A DNA stretch of 26,627 bases. Origin: JACRAO01 sp964490895. GTDB lineage: Bacteria; Bdellovibrionota; UBA1018. The DNA lies in the NCBI GenBank assembly GCA_964490895.1, contig CAZBEI010000013.1, positions 1 to 26,627 on the forward strand. Direction: 5' to 3'. This document shows, piece after piece, positions 15,742 through 24,396 of this stretch; position 1 is the stretch's first letter; each line of letters starts with the position of its first letter. Both the position numbers and the translations under genes were made by a program. The notes beneath the pieces are model-generated. The model did not search any database, had not been told where the DNA came from, and saw only the letters and a list, made by a program, of their open reading frames with translations.

Positions 15742-17679
15742 TTATTTTTTAATCTCTAAGCGTTCATCAATGACCACTGATTTATTTTCAGTGATTTTAA
15801 CATTGAAAACTTTTTCCATTTGTAAAATTTCATTCATGGCCCGAATCGCATAAGATCCGATCGGTAGCTTTTCGTCTTGGACGGGGGTTCTTTTTCCCCA
15901 ATCCTCACCATTGATAAAAATAAGATCAGCGTTGGGGGTTGTCCTTAGGGTGAGACGACCATAAATTTCGGGTTCAGGTGCAATTTCAATCGGGTATTCC
16001 TTTTTCCCGACGGACTCCGCTGTGGTCACTGTAAATTCTTTGACATGTTTTTTAAATCCAGGCAACTCTACCAAAAGTTCATGAGGCGCGTCGAGCTGAA
16101 TTGGAAAAGCTTGAAACTGAGAATTTTCTAGCGGCTTTCCATTCAATAGAACTTTTGCTCCCTTCGTCCATGGCCTTAAAATCAGATGCATCGAAATCTC
16201 TGTATTCTTTGGAGCCATTGCAGCGGGCTCACGAGGGGCCTCTGTCGCTTGAGGCTGTGCAATAGGAGGATTGAGCACATTTTTTAGTCTGGGTATTTCT
16301 TCGGGTCCCAAAAGCGTAAAATAAGCAATTCCGACCACAACCACAAGTCCTAAAAAAAATCTCCCAAATCGCCCTACACTATGACTCTTATTCTGCAAAA
16401 TAGGTTTTTGTTTTGGGGCAGAAGAAGTCCACGAGCCTTCTCTTCTATCCATCCGAATAGAGATTGGATCCCTTTGAGACTCCGGTGTTTTAAAAATAGA
16501 AGTATTTTCTATTTCCACTTTTAATTTTCCAGCATCGCTAGACTCAAGTGTTCTTAGAGAAGTCACTTTAGTCTGCTGTTCAATGGCTGTACTTGTTTCA
16601 TCCCTTTTAATTTTGGCGGGCTGGACTTCTTTGCTCAGTTCTTTTGAACTCACCTCAACTTCCAGCAACTTTTGAGCTCGATCATTGAGTCTTTGGATGA
16701 TTTTACGATCTTCTACAATTTCATTTTTAAATATATTTTTAGTAAAATGAGATAAATCTTTTTGATCAAAATCTGGATTTCTAGACAAAATAAACTTATT
16801 AAGTACACGGTACATTTCTTCGGCCGTTTGAAAACGCTTGTCCGCACTCTTCGCCAAAGCTTTTAGCACTATGTAATCCAATTCTTTTGGAATTTCTGGA
16901 TTCAGTGTAGAAGGTGCTTTGACATGAGTGCTACAGTTTTCAATCAACTTTAAAACAGCCAAGTCATTTTCTCCTGCAAAAAGTTTTTTCCCAGTGAGAA
17001 GCTCCCAAAAAACAATTCCCAATCCAAAAATATCACTCCGGCCGTCCAGAGGCTCACCATTGATTTGTTCTGGAGACAAATAACTGGGCTTGCCTTTGAT
17101 TACGCCAGCTCGTGTTAAATCAGACCCAGAAGTTGCAACCTTTGCAATTCCAAAATCAATAATTTTTACAGCTCCATCATAAGAAATTAAAATATTTTGA
17201 GGACTAATATCTCGATGGACAATATTAAAATGCTGCCCCGTGAGCTTATCTTTGAAAGCATGCGCATAGCCCAAACCCTGTGCAACTTGGCCTATGATGA
17301 AAGAAGAAAGTTCGGCTGGAAAAATCTGTTTTATCTCAGAAATTCTCGCTAAAAATTGCCTTAAACTTTTTCCATCCACAAACTCCATCGCGATGTAGGG
17401 CTGACTCTGTTCTTCGCCAAAATCATAAACTTGAACAATGTTTGGATGATTTAAACTCATGGTAACTTTTATTTCTGATTTGAACATTCTGAGAAAATCA
17501 GAATTAGTCCCATATCCTGATTGGATCCGTTTGATGACAATGAGGCGCGCAGCTCCATCTACCGAAGCCAAACGTGCTCTAAAAATTTCGGCCATTCCCC
17601 CTTGTGCAATATGATCCAAAAGGAAATAGCGTCCGAATTTTTTTAGGGTTTCACCCATAAAAAACTGACCCCTCTTCAT
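15742..17679 (-). CDS. Eukaryotic-type Ser/Thr protein kinase with transmembrane segment and PEGA domain
   Basis: This protein is 645 residues from ATG 17679. ATG 17658 (MGETLKKFGRY), with GAGGGG upstream, may be the true start. The kinase domain (about 15-300) is complete: Gly loop AQGGMAEIF, catalytic Lys in VIKRI (K50), HRDISPQNIL, DFG and SPEQ. A long Ser/Thr-rich juxtamembrane linker follows, then a single membrane segment (FFLGLVVVVGIAYFTLLG). The outer part ends in a PEGA domain (about 575-640, YGRLTLRTTPNADLIFINGEDWGKRTP), often linked to the envelope surface. It is the last gene of the envelope run, 57 nt after mpl. Sensing of the cell wall is a reasonable inference. Confidence 0.9.
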   Translation of the reverse strand: MKRGQFFMGETLKKFGRYFLLDHIAQGGMAEIFRARLASVDGAARLIVIKRIQSGYGTNSDFLRMFKSEIKVTMSLNHPNIVQVYDFGEEQSQPYIAMEFVDGKSLRQFLARISEIKQIFPAELSSFIIGQVAQGLGYAHAFKDKLTGQHFNIVHRDISPQNILISYDGAVKIIDFGIAKVATSGSDLTRAGVIKGKPSYLSPEQINGEPLDGRSDIFGLGIVFWELLTGKKLFAGENDLAVLKLIENCSTHVKAPSTLNPEIPKELDYIVLKALAKSADKRFQTAEEMYRVLNKFILSRNPDFDQKDLSHFTKNIFKNEIVEDRKIIQRLNDRAQKLLEVEVSSKELSKEVQPAKIKRDETSTAIEQQTKVTSLRTLESSDAGKLKVEIENTSIFKTPESQRDPISIRMDRREGSWTSSAPKQKPILQNKSHSVGRFGRFFLGLVVVVGIAYFTLLGPEEIPRLKNVLNPPIAQPQATEAPREPAAMAPKNTEISMHLILRPWTKGAKVLLNGKPLENSQFQAFPIQLDAPHELLVELPGFKKHVKEFTVTTAESVGKKEYPIEIAPEPEIYGRLTLRTTPNADLIFINGEDWGKRTPVQDEKLPIGSYAIRAMNEILQMEKVFNVKITENKSVVIDERLEIKK

Positions 17680-17736
17680 ATTCTTTCTCGGGAATTTAAT
17701 AGTAGAACTTAAAAAAATTCTTTTAAATCGTGGGCT

Positions 17737-19188
17737 TCATCGCTGTAAGAGCTCTCTTATTTTAGGAATAAATCCTCCAAAGCCACCATTGGAAAGTACA
17801 ACGACAAGATCCCCAGAGCGACACTGTTGTGACACCTGTGTCACTCCCTCCTCGACTGTAGAAAACAAAAAAGCTTTTTTGCTGCGGCGCTCAAAATCCT
17901 CTCTTAACTCTTCGCTAGAAAAGCGGGAATCTAAAGGAATTTTACTCTGATCGTAGGGAGTAGAAATAAAAATGAGATCCGCATGTCCAAATGCAGCAGC
18001 GTACTCTTTTTGAAAAATCTTACGACGCGATGTGGCGCTTCTGGGTTCAAATACGGCTAAAAGTCGCCTCTCTGGATACTGAAACTTTAGAGCCTTTAGA
18101 GTTTCGTGCACTGCGGTAGGATGATGCGCAAAGTCATCTATGATCAAGATATTTTGGAAGGTCCCCACAACCTCTTGGCGTCTTTTGACACCCGAAAAGT
18201 GCTCAAATGCTTTTACTACTTTTTCTAAATCGAGGCCTTGTTTTTCGCACTCGATCCAAACCGCCAAGGCATTCAAAATATTATGTTCTCCTGAGAGTTT
18301 CATTTTGATGAGAGCTTGCATTTTTCCATCTTTAAAAATTTCAAAACAGGTTTTTTCTTTATCCATTCGAATATTTTTAGGAAAATAATCAGCCTCTGGG
18401 GTTATTCCATAGGTAAAAACAGGTGCTTTAGCATTTAAAATTAAATTTTTGATAGAAAGATAATCTATGCAGGCAATCAGGTGCCCTTCGGGTCTGACCG
18501 ACAAAACAAGTCCATCAAATACTTTTAAAACAGAGGCAAAATCAGGATAAATATCTGCATGATCATACTCCACTGAAGTCAACAACAGATGGTCTGGGAT
18601 GTAATAATTAAATTTAGGAACCTTGTCCCAAAAAGCTGTGTCATACTCATCTCCTTCTAAAACAAAAGGATGATGAGGCTCTAGGCTCTCTACATGAAAA
18701 CTAAATGGCAAATCTTGACAAACTCCCCCAATAAAATAATTAGGCTTTTTTCCACAATAGCTTAGGACAAAAGCTAAAAGACTGGACGTGGTTGTCTTTC
18801 CATGAGTTCCAGCAACCACTAGATTAGAAGTGTTTTTTAAGAGCAATGTCTGCATAGCCTCGGGCAAAGAAGTATAGGCAAAATGCCCACTGATTGCTGC
18901 TTGGGCTTCTGGATTGTCTCGACTGACGACATTTCCGATGATCACAAGGTCTGGTTTGTGAGGAAGGTTGTTGAGATGGCCTGCATCGTACCCCAAGAAA
19001 GGGGTGATCCCCACACTTTTTAAAACCTCACTCATGGGAGGATAAATCACCTGATCACTCCCAGTGACTTCGATTCCGCTGCGCTTCAAAAAGGCGGCAA
19101 AAGCACCCATCAAAGTGCCCCCCACTCCAACAATATGGACTCGCTTTAAAGAATCAAGCGAACGAAGCCAAGTCTTCTCGGAGGGCAT
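17737..19188 (-). CDS. mpl: UDP-N-acetylmuramate:L-Ala-gamma-D-Glu-meso-DAP ligase (Mpl)
   Basis: This is a Mur-ligase family enzyme, 483 residues from ATG 19188. That start has AAGG 7 nt upstream and the least overlap; the frame is open to 19236. It reattaches recycled murein tripeptide to UDP-MurNAc. HIVGVGGTLMGAFAAFLKRSGIEVTGSD and YPPMS near the N terminus mark Mpl rather than MurC. The ATP loop is GTHGKTTT (127-134), followed by LEGDEYDTAFWDKVPKF, EYDHADIY, SGEHNILNALA and DDFAHHPTAV. It overlaps the beta-lactamase-fold gene upstream by 35 nt. Its presence argues for a Gram-negative DAP-type wall with recycling. Confidence 0.92.
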   Translation of the reverse strand: MPSEKTWLRSLDSLKRVHIVGVGGTLMGAFAAFLKRSGIEVTGSDQVIYPPMSEVLKSVGITPFLGYDAGHLNNLPHKPDLVIIGNVVSRDNPEAQAAISGHFAYTSLPEAMQTLLLKNTSNLVVAGTHGKTTTSSLLAFVLSYCGKKPNYFIGGVCQDLPFSFHVESLEPHHPFVLEGDEYDTAFWDKVPKFNYYIPDHLLLTSVEYDHADIYPDFASVLKVFDGLVLSVRPEGHLIACIDYLSIKNLILNAKAPVFTYGITPEADYFPKNIRMDKEKTCFEIFKDGKMQALIKMKLSGEHNILNALAVWIECEKQGLDLEKVVKAFEHFSGVKRRQEVVGTFQNILIIDDFAHHPTAVHETLKALKFQYPERRLLAVFEPRSATSRRKIFQKEYAAAFGHADLIFISTPYDQSKIPLDSRFSSEELREDFERRSKKAFLFSTVEEGVTQVSQQCRSGDLVVVLSNGGFGGFIPKIRELLQR

Positions 19189-20176
19189 TGTGAAACCTTG
19201 GCCTAAATTCTCTGATTTTTTCATTTTCAACCCCATAATAAATTCGATTTGAAAGCAATGTCACAACAAGCCCAGCTTCGATATCTATCCAAAACGAAGT
19301 TCCAGTAAAACCTAAATGCCCAATGGTGTGATTAGAAAAATACTTCCCCACTGATGGATTGCTTCCCGAGGGAGTATCCCAACCTAACGTACGACTTCCT
19401 AAAACAGGAGTCGCCATTTTTTTAAGTGTGTCTTGTGTAAAAAAACCACCGAGGAGCTGGGCACCGAAAGAGAGCAAATCGCAAGCTCTTGCAAAAACCC
19501 CTGCGTGCCCGCCATATCCTCCCATGGCCCAGGCATTTTCATCGTTGACTCGCTCCACCCTTATTTTTTGATCCCAGCGCTGATAAAAAGGTTTATCAAG
19601 CCCCATGGGTTCCCATAAAAACTTACGCACGGCTTGGTCTAGAGGCATTTGTGTGATTTCTTCGAGAGCAAAACCTAAGAGTAAAAAAGTAATGTCAGAA
19701 TAAAGTGCGGTGGTTCCAGGTGCATGCGTGAGTTTTGTTTCAAAAATAAGTTTTCGCATGCGAGATTGTCTTTCTGAGACACTGAGCTCCTCCTCAAAGT
19801 TTTTCCAATAGGGCAAGTGAGCTGGAAATCCTGCAGTGTGTGACAAAAGATGAGAAAGTTTTATTTCTGGATAGGGCATGTGCGGCAAAATTTTTTTTAC
19901 AGGCGTTTCCCAATCCAACCAACCCTGCTCTACCAAGACAGTAGCTAAAGGAGCTGTGGCAAAAACCTTGCTCACAGAGGCCAAATCAAAATAAGTGTCA
20001 GGATCTGCATTTCCTAACGCTACTACATGGATCTGTTCTGGAAAGCGCACCATCCAAAATCCAGCCACGAACCCAGGCGAAACTTTTTCTTCGACCCCAC
20101 GCCTTAAAACAGCATATGTTTTTGGAGCCCCATTTTCCGAAAGTAAATTTTGAGTGAATGTTCGAACTAAACGCAT
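19154..20176 (-). CDS. Beta-lactamase-fold serine hydrolase (class C-like)
   Basis: This protein is 340 residues from ATG 20176, with only a 10-nt overlap with the upstream methyltransferase. A GTG at 20233 would add 19 residues. The serine-hydrolase motifs are S67-V-S-K70 (DLASVSKVFAT), Y160-S-D (in place of YxN), and HLGFTGTSFWID near the C terminus as the KTG equivalent. No signal peptide is seen, so it looks cytosolic. The family covers beta-lactamases, D-amino peptidases and esterases, and the exact substrate cannot be read. Lying directly before mpl, it could act on recycled muropeptides. Confidence 0.85.
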   Translation of the reverse strand: MRLVRTFTQNLLSENGAPKTYAVLRRGVEEKVSPGFVAGFWMVRFPEQIHVVALGNADPDTYFDLASVSKVFATAPLATVLVEQGWLDWETPVKKILPHMPYPEIKLSHLLSHTAGFPAHLPYWKNFEEELSVSERQSRMRKLIFETKLTHAPGTTALYSDITFLLLGFALEEITQMPLDQAVRKFLWEPMGLDKPFYQRWDQKIRVERVNDENAWAMGGYGGHAGVFARACDLLSFGAQLLGGFFTQDTLKKMATPVLGSRTLGWDTPSGSNPSVGKYFSNHTIGHLGFTGTSFWIDIEAGLVVTLLSNRIYYGVENEKIREFRPRFHNALREDLASFA

Positions 20177-20850
20177 GTTTTTACTGATTTTATCATCAAA
20201 AGCTGACAAAGGGACGGAAAAACTCGACCCCACAGTCCCAAGGCTGTGTCTTTTAGGGTGCCCTGTGGAACCCGGGTTGGAATTCCAAAAACCTCTTCTA
20301 TTTTAAACCCTGTTTGAGAACAAAGCTCTTTGATCTTGGGTAAATTAAACACTCTCAGATGGTCTCCAAAGTGATCCTCTGGATAAGCTCCAACTCCTTC
20401 TGGATACTGACCCTTCAGAACCCTCAGCCTGTTTTTCAGATGATTGACATTGGGCGTCGTTAAAAATAAAACTCCCTCTCGGTTTAAAACTCGAAAGCAT
20501 TCTTCTAAAAAAAATTTCGTATCATACAAGTGCCCAATGATTTCTCCTGCATGAATAAAATCAAAACTTTCACTATCAAATGGCAAGCCGTCCTCTACAT
20601 TGGCCGTCTTTATAGTAACGCCCCTATCTTTCGCCTTAAGAGCAGCCTCTGTATTTAATTCTACTCCCCAAACTTCGTTGTGTTTAGATTTAATGAGCGC
20701 TGAGATTTTGCCTCCCAAACACCCAATGTCTAAAACTTTTTTGCCATGTCCAATTTGAGAAAGGAGGTATTCCTTTCTCTTCGGGATTTGAAAGAGATCT
20801 TCTTCGTAAGATAAAAAGTCTTTTCGTTTTAAAAATTCTTGGATTTGCAT
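20167..20850 (-). CDS. SAM-dependent methyltransferase (class I)
   Basis: This is a 227-residue protein. Motif I is VLDIGCLGGKIS (39-50), with acidic GVELNTEAA after strand 2, ANVEDGLPFDSESFDFIHAGEIIGHLYD as the motif around strand 4, and LNREGVLFLTTPNVNHLKNRL after it. This is the UbiG/Methyltransf_11 or 23 type. The substrate is unknown. GAGTAGGG precedes the ATG at 20850, which lies 9 nt after the FAD oxidoreductase stop. In this envelope run a lipid- or glycan-linked substrate is possible but unsupported by sequence. Confidence 0.85.
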   Translation of the reverse strand: MQIQEFLKRKDFLSYEEDLFQIPKRKEYLLSQIGHGKKVLDIGCLGGKISALIKSKHNEVWGVELNTEAALKAKDRGVTIKTANVEDGLPFDSESFDFIHAGEIIGHLYDTKFFLEECFRVLNREGVLFLTTPNVNHLKNRLRVLKGQYPEGVGAYPEDHFGDHLRVFNLPKIKELCSQTGFKIEEVFGIPTRVPQGTLKDTALGLWGRVFPSLCQLLMIKSVKTCV

Positions 20851-20859
20851 ACCCTACTC

Positions 20860-22065
20860 TTAGATTATCAATCCTTCCCTCAAAAGCTCACCTCGCTTAA
20901 ACCGCTTGGCATTCAAACTACTCGCATCTAACGTCTTAAACTTTCCATAACAAATGAGCTCTGACAAGGCCAATCCTGCTGCATAACTCTGCATTGCGCC
21001 GTGACCAGAAAAAGAATGCGCTTCGAAGCTATGGGGCCCACACTCCCCCAAAATAGCCGTCTCGTCGGGCGAAACCTCATACATCCCAACCCAACCCGTG
21101 ATGTGTTTTAATTTCTCAAATCCAGAGGACCGTTCAGAGAGCGGTGACCAAATTTTTTCTTCAAAAAATTTTTCTCCATCGTACTCATAGCGAACTCCAT
21201 GGGGTTCGTCGGGATCTGCAAAACCCGCTAGGCCATAAGAGGCCTCGGGGTGGAAATAAACCCCCGAAGTATCCACAATCATTCCATAGGGAGTCAAATC
21301 CACCTCGCGCGTGTCAAACAAACTCACCTGCCTTCGAACAGGAAAAGAAGGACAATAAGCACCTAAAACTTTTGCAATTTCTGGCGCCCATGGACCTGCG
21401 CAATTGATCACTCGATTTGCACAAAAGACAGTCTCTTCATTATTTTTTTTGAGACGAAAGTTTTTCAATACTTCTTGTTTTTGCTCTGCGCTTAAATCAG
21501 GCGTGACTTTGCAAGCTTGGATTTCTATTTGTTTTAAATTCCGCGAGGCCCCATAAACCCAAGTGCGATCTAAAAATCGCACTCCATTTTGTTTGGCCAG
21601 GGCTCGGTAATGGAGTTTGAGTAAATTAGGGTTGACTAACCCATCTTGAGGAGAAAAAAGCACACCTCCAATGCCCTGCAACTTATCTATAAAAGGGACT
21701 TTGTTTTGGAGTTTTTTTAAATCCCAAATTTCTACAGGCCAGCCTTGAGCTATTTGCGTTTCTCGAGCAGACAGCGCGAACGGGTATTTTGACTCCGAGT
21801 GCAGCCACAAATAACCCGAGGGGCGGTAACCGACCTCATGGGCGACCTTAGAAAAATACTCAATAGAAATTTTTGAGAGTTGTATATTGACAGGCAAAAT
21901 CCAAGTCGCTCGTACTCCTCCTGCATTGAGCTCAGAACTGCTCAAAGAACCCTCTAAATCAAAATCTAAAACTGAGATATCTTTCATTCCAAGTTGGGAC
22001 AAATGCATCGCCACACTGCTCCCAATCAGACCGGCTCCAATAATGAGTGTGTCTGTTTTATTCAT
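20860..22065 (-). CDS. FAD-dependent oxidoreductase, DAO family
   Basis: This is a 401-residue flavoprotein. It has the N-terminal Rossmann loop IIGAGLIGSS (8-17), then ELNAGGVRATWILPVNIQLS near the flavin, CAGPWAPEIA in the middle, and a C-terminal block GWVGMYEVSPDETAILGE...FSGHGAMQSYAAGLALSEL that closes the FAD site. The pattern is that of glycine/D-amino-acid oxidase relatives, close in layout to FOXRED1-like or sarcosine-dehydrogenase proteins. The amine substrate cannot be read. It begins 15 nt after the L,D-transpeptidase gene, so it probably shares its transcript. A D-amino-acid role in wall turnover is speculation. Confidence 0.85.
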   Translation of the reverse strand: MNKTDTLIIGAGLIGSSVAMHLSQLGMKDISVLDFDLEGSLSSSELNAGGVRATWILPVNIQLSKISIEYFSKVAHEVGYRPSGYLWLHSESKYPFALSARETQIAQGWPVEIWDLKKLQNKVPFIDKLQGIGGVLFSPQDGLVNPNLLKLHYRALAKQNGVRFLDRTWVYGASRNLKQIEIQACKVTPDLSAEQKQEVLKNFRLKKNNEETVFCANRVINCAGPWAPEIAKVLGAYCPSFPVRRQVSLFDTREVDLTPYGMIVDTSGVYFHPEASYGLAGFADPDEPHGVRYEYDGEKFFEEKIWSPLSERSSGFEKLKHITGWVGMYEVSPDETAILGECGPHSFEAHSFSGHGAMQSYAAGLALSELICYGKFKTLDASSLNAKRFKRGELLREGLII

Positions 22066-22080
22066 GCTTGCCCCGCACGT

Positions 22081-23022
22081 TTACCACAAGAGGGAGGTAT
22101 AAGTTTCAGAAATAATTTTAGGCCGGCCCTCTTCCTCTGCCACATAGAGGATTTTTGTCCCATGGGAGCGAAATCCCAGCCTCCCTCCTTTTAAAGTCGA
22201 AGCATAGTTTTGCTTAAACGTGATCAAAGAATATTTGGGATGGCGATAATAGAGAATGTTCTCTGGACGAATTTGAATGACGTCATACTTTGTATTCAAG
22301 CCTGATTTATAGTTTTTCCATTGCAATTTATCCATCCCTTGCGACTTAAAGTCAGGGTGATAGGAGTCAATATAAGAACCGATTTCTTTTCCTTCCCATG
22401 CTTTGACCCAACTTTCGAAAAAAGATTTTAACTTCAAATCTTTTCCAGGATTAAAATACTCTGGAGTCAGTTCTGGAAAAATCAAAATCGGAGTCAACCC
22501 CAAACGGATATGAGACTCGAGCTCCTTGATTTCAGTGTTGTCCACCACAACACAGCCTTCGCTGTCATAATCTTTTTTGAGTCGCTCCGGCTCGTTGGTG
22601 GCATGGAGCATGATATCTGAGCCTGTACGACTGGACAAAGAATCATAGACATTGGGGTAATTCATATAAAAAGCCATGGCCCCAAATTTTGGTTTAAGTT
22701 TTGGGGGCAAGAGTTTGGATTTAAAAGTATAAATTCCCTCCGGAGTCCTCAAATCCCCTTCGGATTCTTTATCTCCTTTTGCTTTTCCTAAAGTGGCATG
22801 GAAGGTTTTTAAAACTTGCAAAGTTCCTTCTTGGTACTGCGCCAAGAATAAGGAATTTGTTTTTTTATCGACTAAAATTGCAGAAAAATTTTTCTGAGCG
22901 TCTTTTATATTTGCCAAACGTATACTTGCCAAACTTATGCTTGCCAAACTCGGTAAAATGGCAAAAGCAGAGGAAAAACTCAGCCCTAAGATAAAAGCAA
23001 TTATTGTTTTTGAAATCGCCAC
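22081..23022 (-). CDS. L,D-transpeptidase (YkuD fold, YafK-like) with C-terminal NTF2-like domain
   Basis: This is a 313-residue exported protein. GTG start at 23022 with GGAG 6 nt upstream. Signal peptide MAISKTIIAFILGLSFSSAFA. The YkuD domain (about 45-185) has RTPEGIY, then IMLHATNE with His140 and the nucleophile motif SEGC with Cys157. The usual SHGC His is Glu, as in YafK/DpaA-like branches that may hydrolyse rather than form links. Residues about 195-310 look like an NTF2-like or Cds6-type tail (FFESWVKAWEGKEIGSYIDSYHPDF). A 15-nt tandem repeat lies just after the signal peptide. It overlaps the sugar-transferase gene by 22 nt. Role: peptidoglycan cross-linking or lipoprotein attachment or release. 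Confidence 0.87.
   Translation of the reverse strand: MAISKTIIAFILGLSFSSAFAILPSLASISLASIRLANIKDAQKNFSAILVDKKTNSLFLAQYQEGTLQVLKTFHATLGKAKGDKESEGDLRTPEGIYTFKSKLLPPKLKPKFGAMAFYMNYPNVYDSLSSRTGSDIMLHATNEPERLKKDYDSEGCVVVDNTEIKELESHIRLGLTPILIFPELTPEYFNPGKDLKLKSFFESWVKAWEGKEIGSYIDSYHPDFKSQGMDKLQWKNYKSGLNTKYDVIQIRPENILYYRHPKYSLITFKQNYASTLKGGRLGFRSHGTKILYVAEEEGRPKIISETYTSLLW
22911..22955 (-). repeat. 15-nt in-frame tandem repeat (3 copies)
   Basis: On the plus strand TTGCCAAAC recurs every 15 nt (22911, 22926, 22941) with variable six-base tails. It encodes three five-residue units, SLASI-SLASI-RLANI, just after the signal peptide of the L,D-transpeptidase. Confidence 0.8.
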
Positions 23023-23711
23023 CTAAAACTCCATACTCTCCCTAAAGCTTCTATCACAATTTTCTGATTCATCTTGGATTTTCCAACTTTTCGGTCTTCG
23101 AATAAAATAGGAAACTCAATCATTCTAAATTTTTTACAGTATGCGCGATACTTTAACTCGATCTGAAAAGAATACCCATCCGAGCGTAAAGTTTCGAGAC
23201 TTACGGACTCTAAAACAGGCCTTTGCCATCCATTAAACCCTCCCGTAAAATCAGAGATCGGAGCTCCTAAAATAAGGCGCGAATAAAGACTGCCCCCTTG
23301 GCTCAAAAACTTTCGCCAAATCCCCCAATTCAAGGTCCCACCGCCAGGAACATATCTGGAGCCCATCACCACATCGTGAGTTTCTAAAAGCGACAACATT
23401 TGCGCTAAGTAATCGGGGTTATGAGAAAAATCAGCATCCATCTCAACAAAAGCAGCATAGTCTTTTTCCAATCCCCACTGGAAACCAGCGACATAGGCAG
23501 TCCCAAGCCCCATTTTTTTCTCACGATGCAAAACGCGAACTCGTTGGGATTTTTTGGAAAACTCATCCACCAATGCACCCGTCCCATCCGGAGAGCCATC
23601 GTCTACAACAAGAACATCTGTCGTGTCAGGAGTTTTATTTAAAACAGCTTCGAGCAATTGGCTGATATTCTCGGCTTCATTATAAGTTGGGATAACAATC
23701 AACACTCGCAT
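23001..23711 (-). CDS. Polyprenol-phosphate mannosyl/glycosyl transferase (GT2, DPM1-like)
   Basis: This 236-residue GT2 enzyme matches the dolichol/polyprenol-phosphate mannose synthase subgroup: VIPTYNEAENI at the N terminus, VVDDGSPDGTG, MGLGTAYVAGFQWGL, the DxD-type EMDADFSHNPD, and MGSRYVPGGGTLNWG. GYSFQIELKYRAY, EFPILFEDRKVGKSKM and a basic C terminus follow. There is no transmembrane segment, so it is the soluble catalytic type. It would load a sugar from an NDP donor onto undecaprenyl phosphate for transfer outside the membrane. The exact sugar is unknown. It starts 48 nt after ssb and overlaps the transpeptidase gene by 22 nt. Confidence 0.88.
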   Translation of the reverse strand: MRVLIVIPTYNEAENISQLLEAVLNKTPDTTDVLVVDDGSPDGTGALVDEFSKKSQRVRVLHREKKMGLGTAYVAGFQWGLEKDYAAFVEMDADFSHNPDYLAQMLSLLETHDVVMGSRYVPGGGTLNWGIWRKFLSQGGSLYSRLILGAPISDFTGGFNGWQRPVLESVSLETLRSDGYSFQIELKYRAYCKKFRMIEFPILFEDRKVGKSKMNQKIVIEALGRVWSFRWRFQKQ

Positions 23712-23759
23712 TGTGGGGGTGTCTTCTTATCTTCGAAAGGGTTATTGTCAAAAGGGCAT

Positions 23760-24215
23760 TTAAAAAGGAATATCATCTTCGGTAAAAGTGGGCTCTGATT
23801 GATTTTGTGTTGGCTCAGCAACTGGGCCACCCATTGGGGCGCCTTGAGAGGCTCCCTGGGGGACAGCACCGACTTGTGCGCCTTGATTGCTTCCTAAAAA
23901 TTGAACACTTTGAGCAACGACCTCTGTAGTGTAGCGGGTTTGTCCGTCTTTGTCTTGCCACTGCCTCGTTTGGAGACGCCCTTCCAAATAAACTTGCCTC
24001 CCCTTTGCCAAATACTGGCCACAGAGTTCTGCAATTTTTCCCCAGACAACAATCTTATGCCACTCGGTGCGCTCTTGCTTTTGTCCTGAGGTTTTGTCGT
24101 TCCAAACCTCATTGGTGGCCACACTAAAATTGGCAACCGGAGCACCCGAAGGCGTGTACTTGACTTCTGGATTTTGGCCTAACCTACCGACTAAAATGAC
24201 TTTATTGACTGACAT
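23760..24215 (-). CDS. ssb: Single-stranded DNA-binding protein
   Basis: This is a 151-residue protein. The OB fold covers residues 1-108: MSVNKVILVGRLGQNPEVKYTPSGAPVANFSVATNE, ERTEWHKIVVWGKIAELCGQYLAKGRQVYLEGRLQTR and YTTEVVAQSVQFL are diagnostic. A Gly/Gln/Pro-rich linker leads to the acidic tip DDIPF that binds partner proteins. GGAGG sits just before the ATG at 24215. It is the first gene of the minus-strand run 15742-24215, 48 nt ahead of the sugar transferase, so it may be cotranscribed or have its own transcript. Confidence 0.95.
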   Translation of the reverse strand: MSVNKVILVGRLGQNPEVKYTPSGAPVANFSVATNEVWNDKTSGQKQERTEWHKIVVWGKIAELCGQYLAKGRQVYLEGRLQTRQWQDKDGQTRYTTEVVAQSVQFLGSNQGAQVGAVPQGASQGAPMGGPVAEPTQNQSEPTFTEDDIPF

Positions 24216-24357
24216 ATGACCCCTCCGATACTCGAAAGGCTACGATTAACTTTTTAGCTGTGTGAAAGTCAAGGTTTGTTTTATGGATTATCTTGCTAGT
24301 GGAAGCTTTTTGATCAGAATCCCAGCACGCTGTTGTAGAATTTAGCGGGGTATTTAT

Positions 24358-24396
24358 TTCTTGTATTGTACGTAATATTTACGTACAATACAAGAA
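24358..24396. repeat. 39-nt near-perfect palindrome (18-bp arms, 3-nt loop)
   Basis: TTCTTGTATTGTACGTAA (24358-24375) and its exact reverse complement (24379-24396) surround TAT. On both strands the palindrome contains TTGTAT, 17 nt and TACAAT, so it can be read as a symmetric promoter/operator (the -10 matches at 5/6, the -35 only at 3/6). The right arm also belongs to the open frame of the decayed toxin. It has no T tract, so it is not a standard terminator. Confidence 0.75.

Noticed and set aside
23724..23751. TTGACA with a -10-like TAAGAA before the sugar-transferase gene
   Set aside because: The transcript would begin about 5 nt before the ATG, with no room for a Shine-Dalgarno, and the -10 match is 3/6.
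24216..24272. ssb promoter from TTGACT at 24272-24267
   Set aside because: The -35 is good but no acceptable -10 lies at 16-18 nt, so it was not listed as a feature.
24358..24396. Palindrome as an intrinsic terminator
   Set aside because: The arms are AT-rich and no T tract follows on either strand. It also lies within the antitoxin leader.
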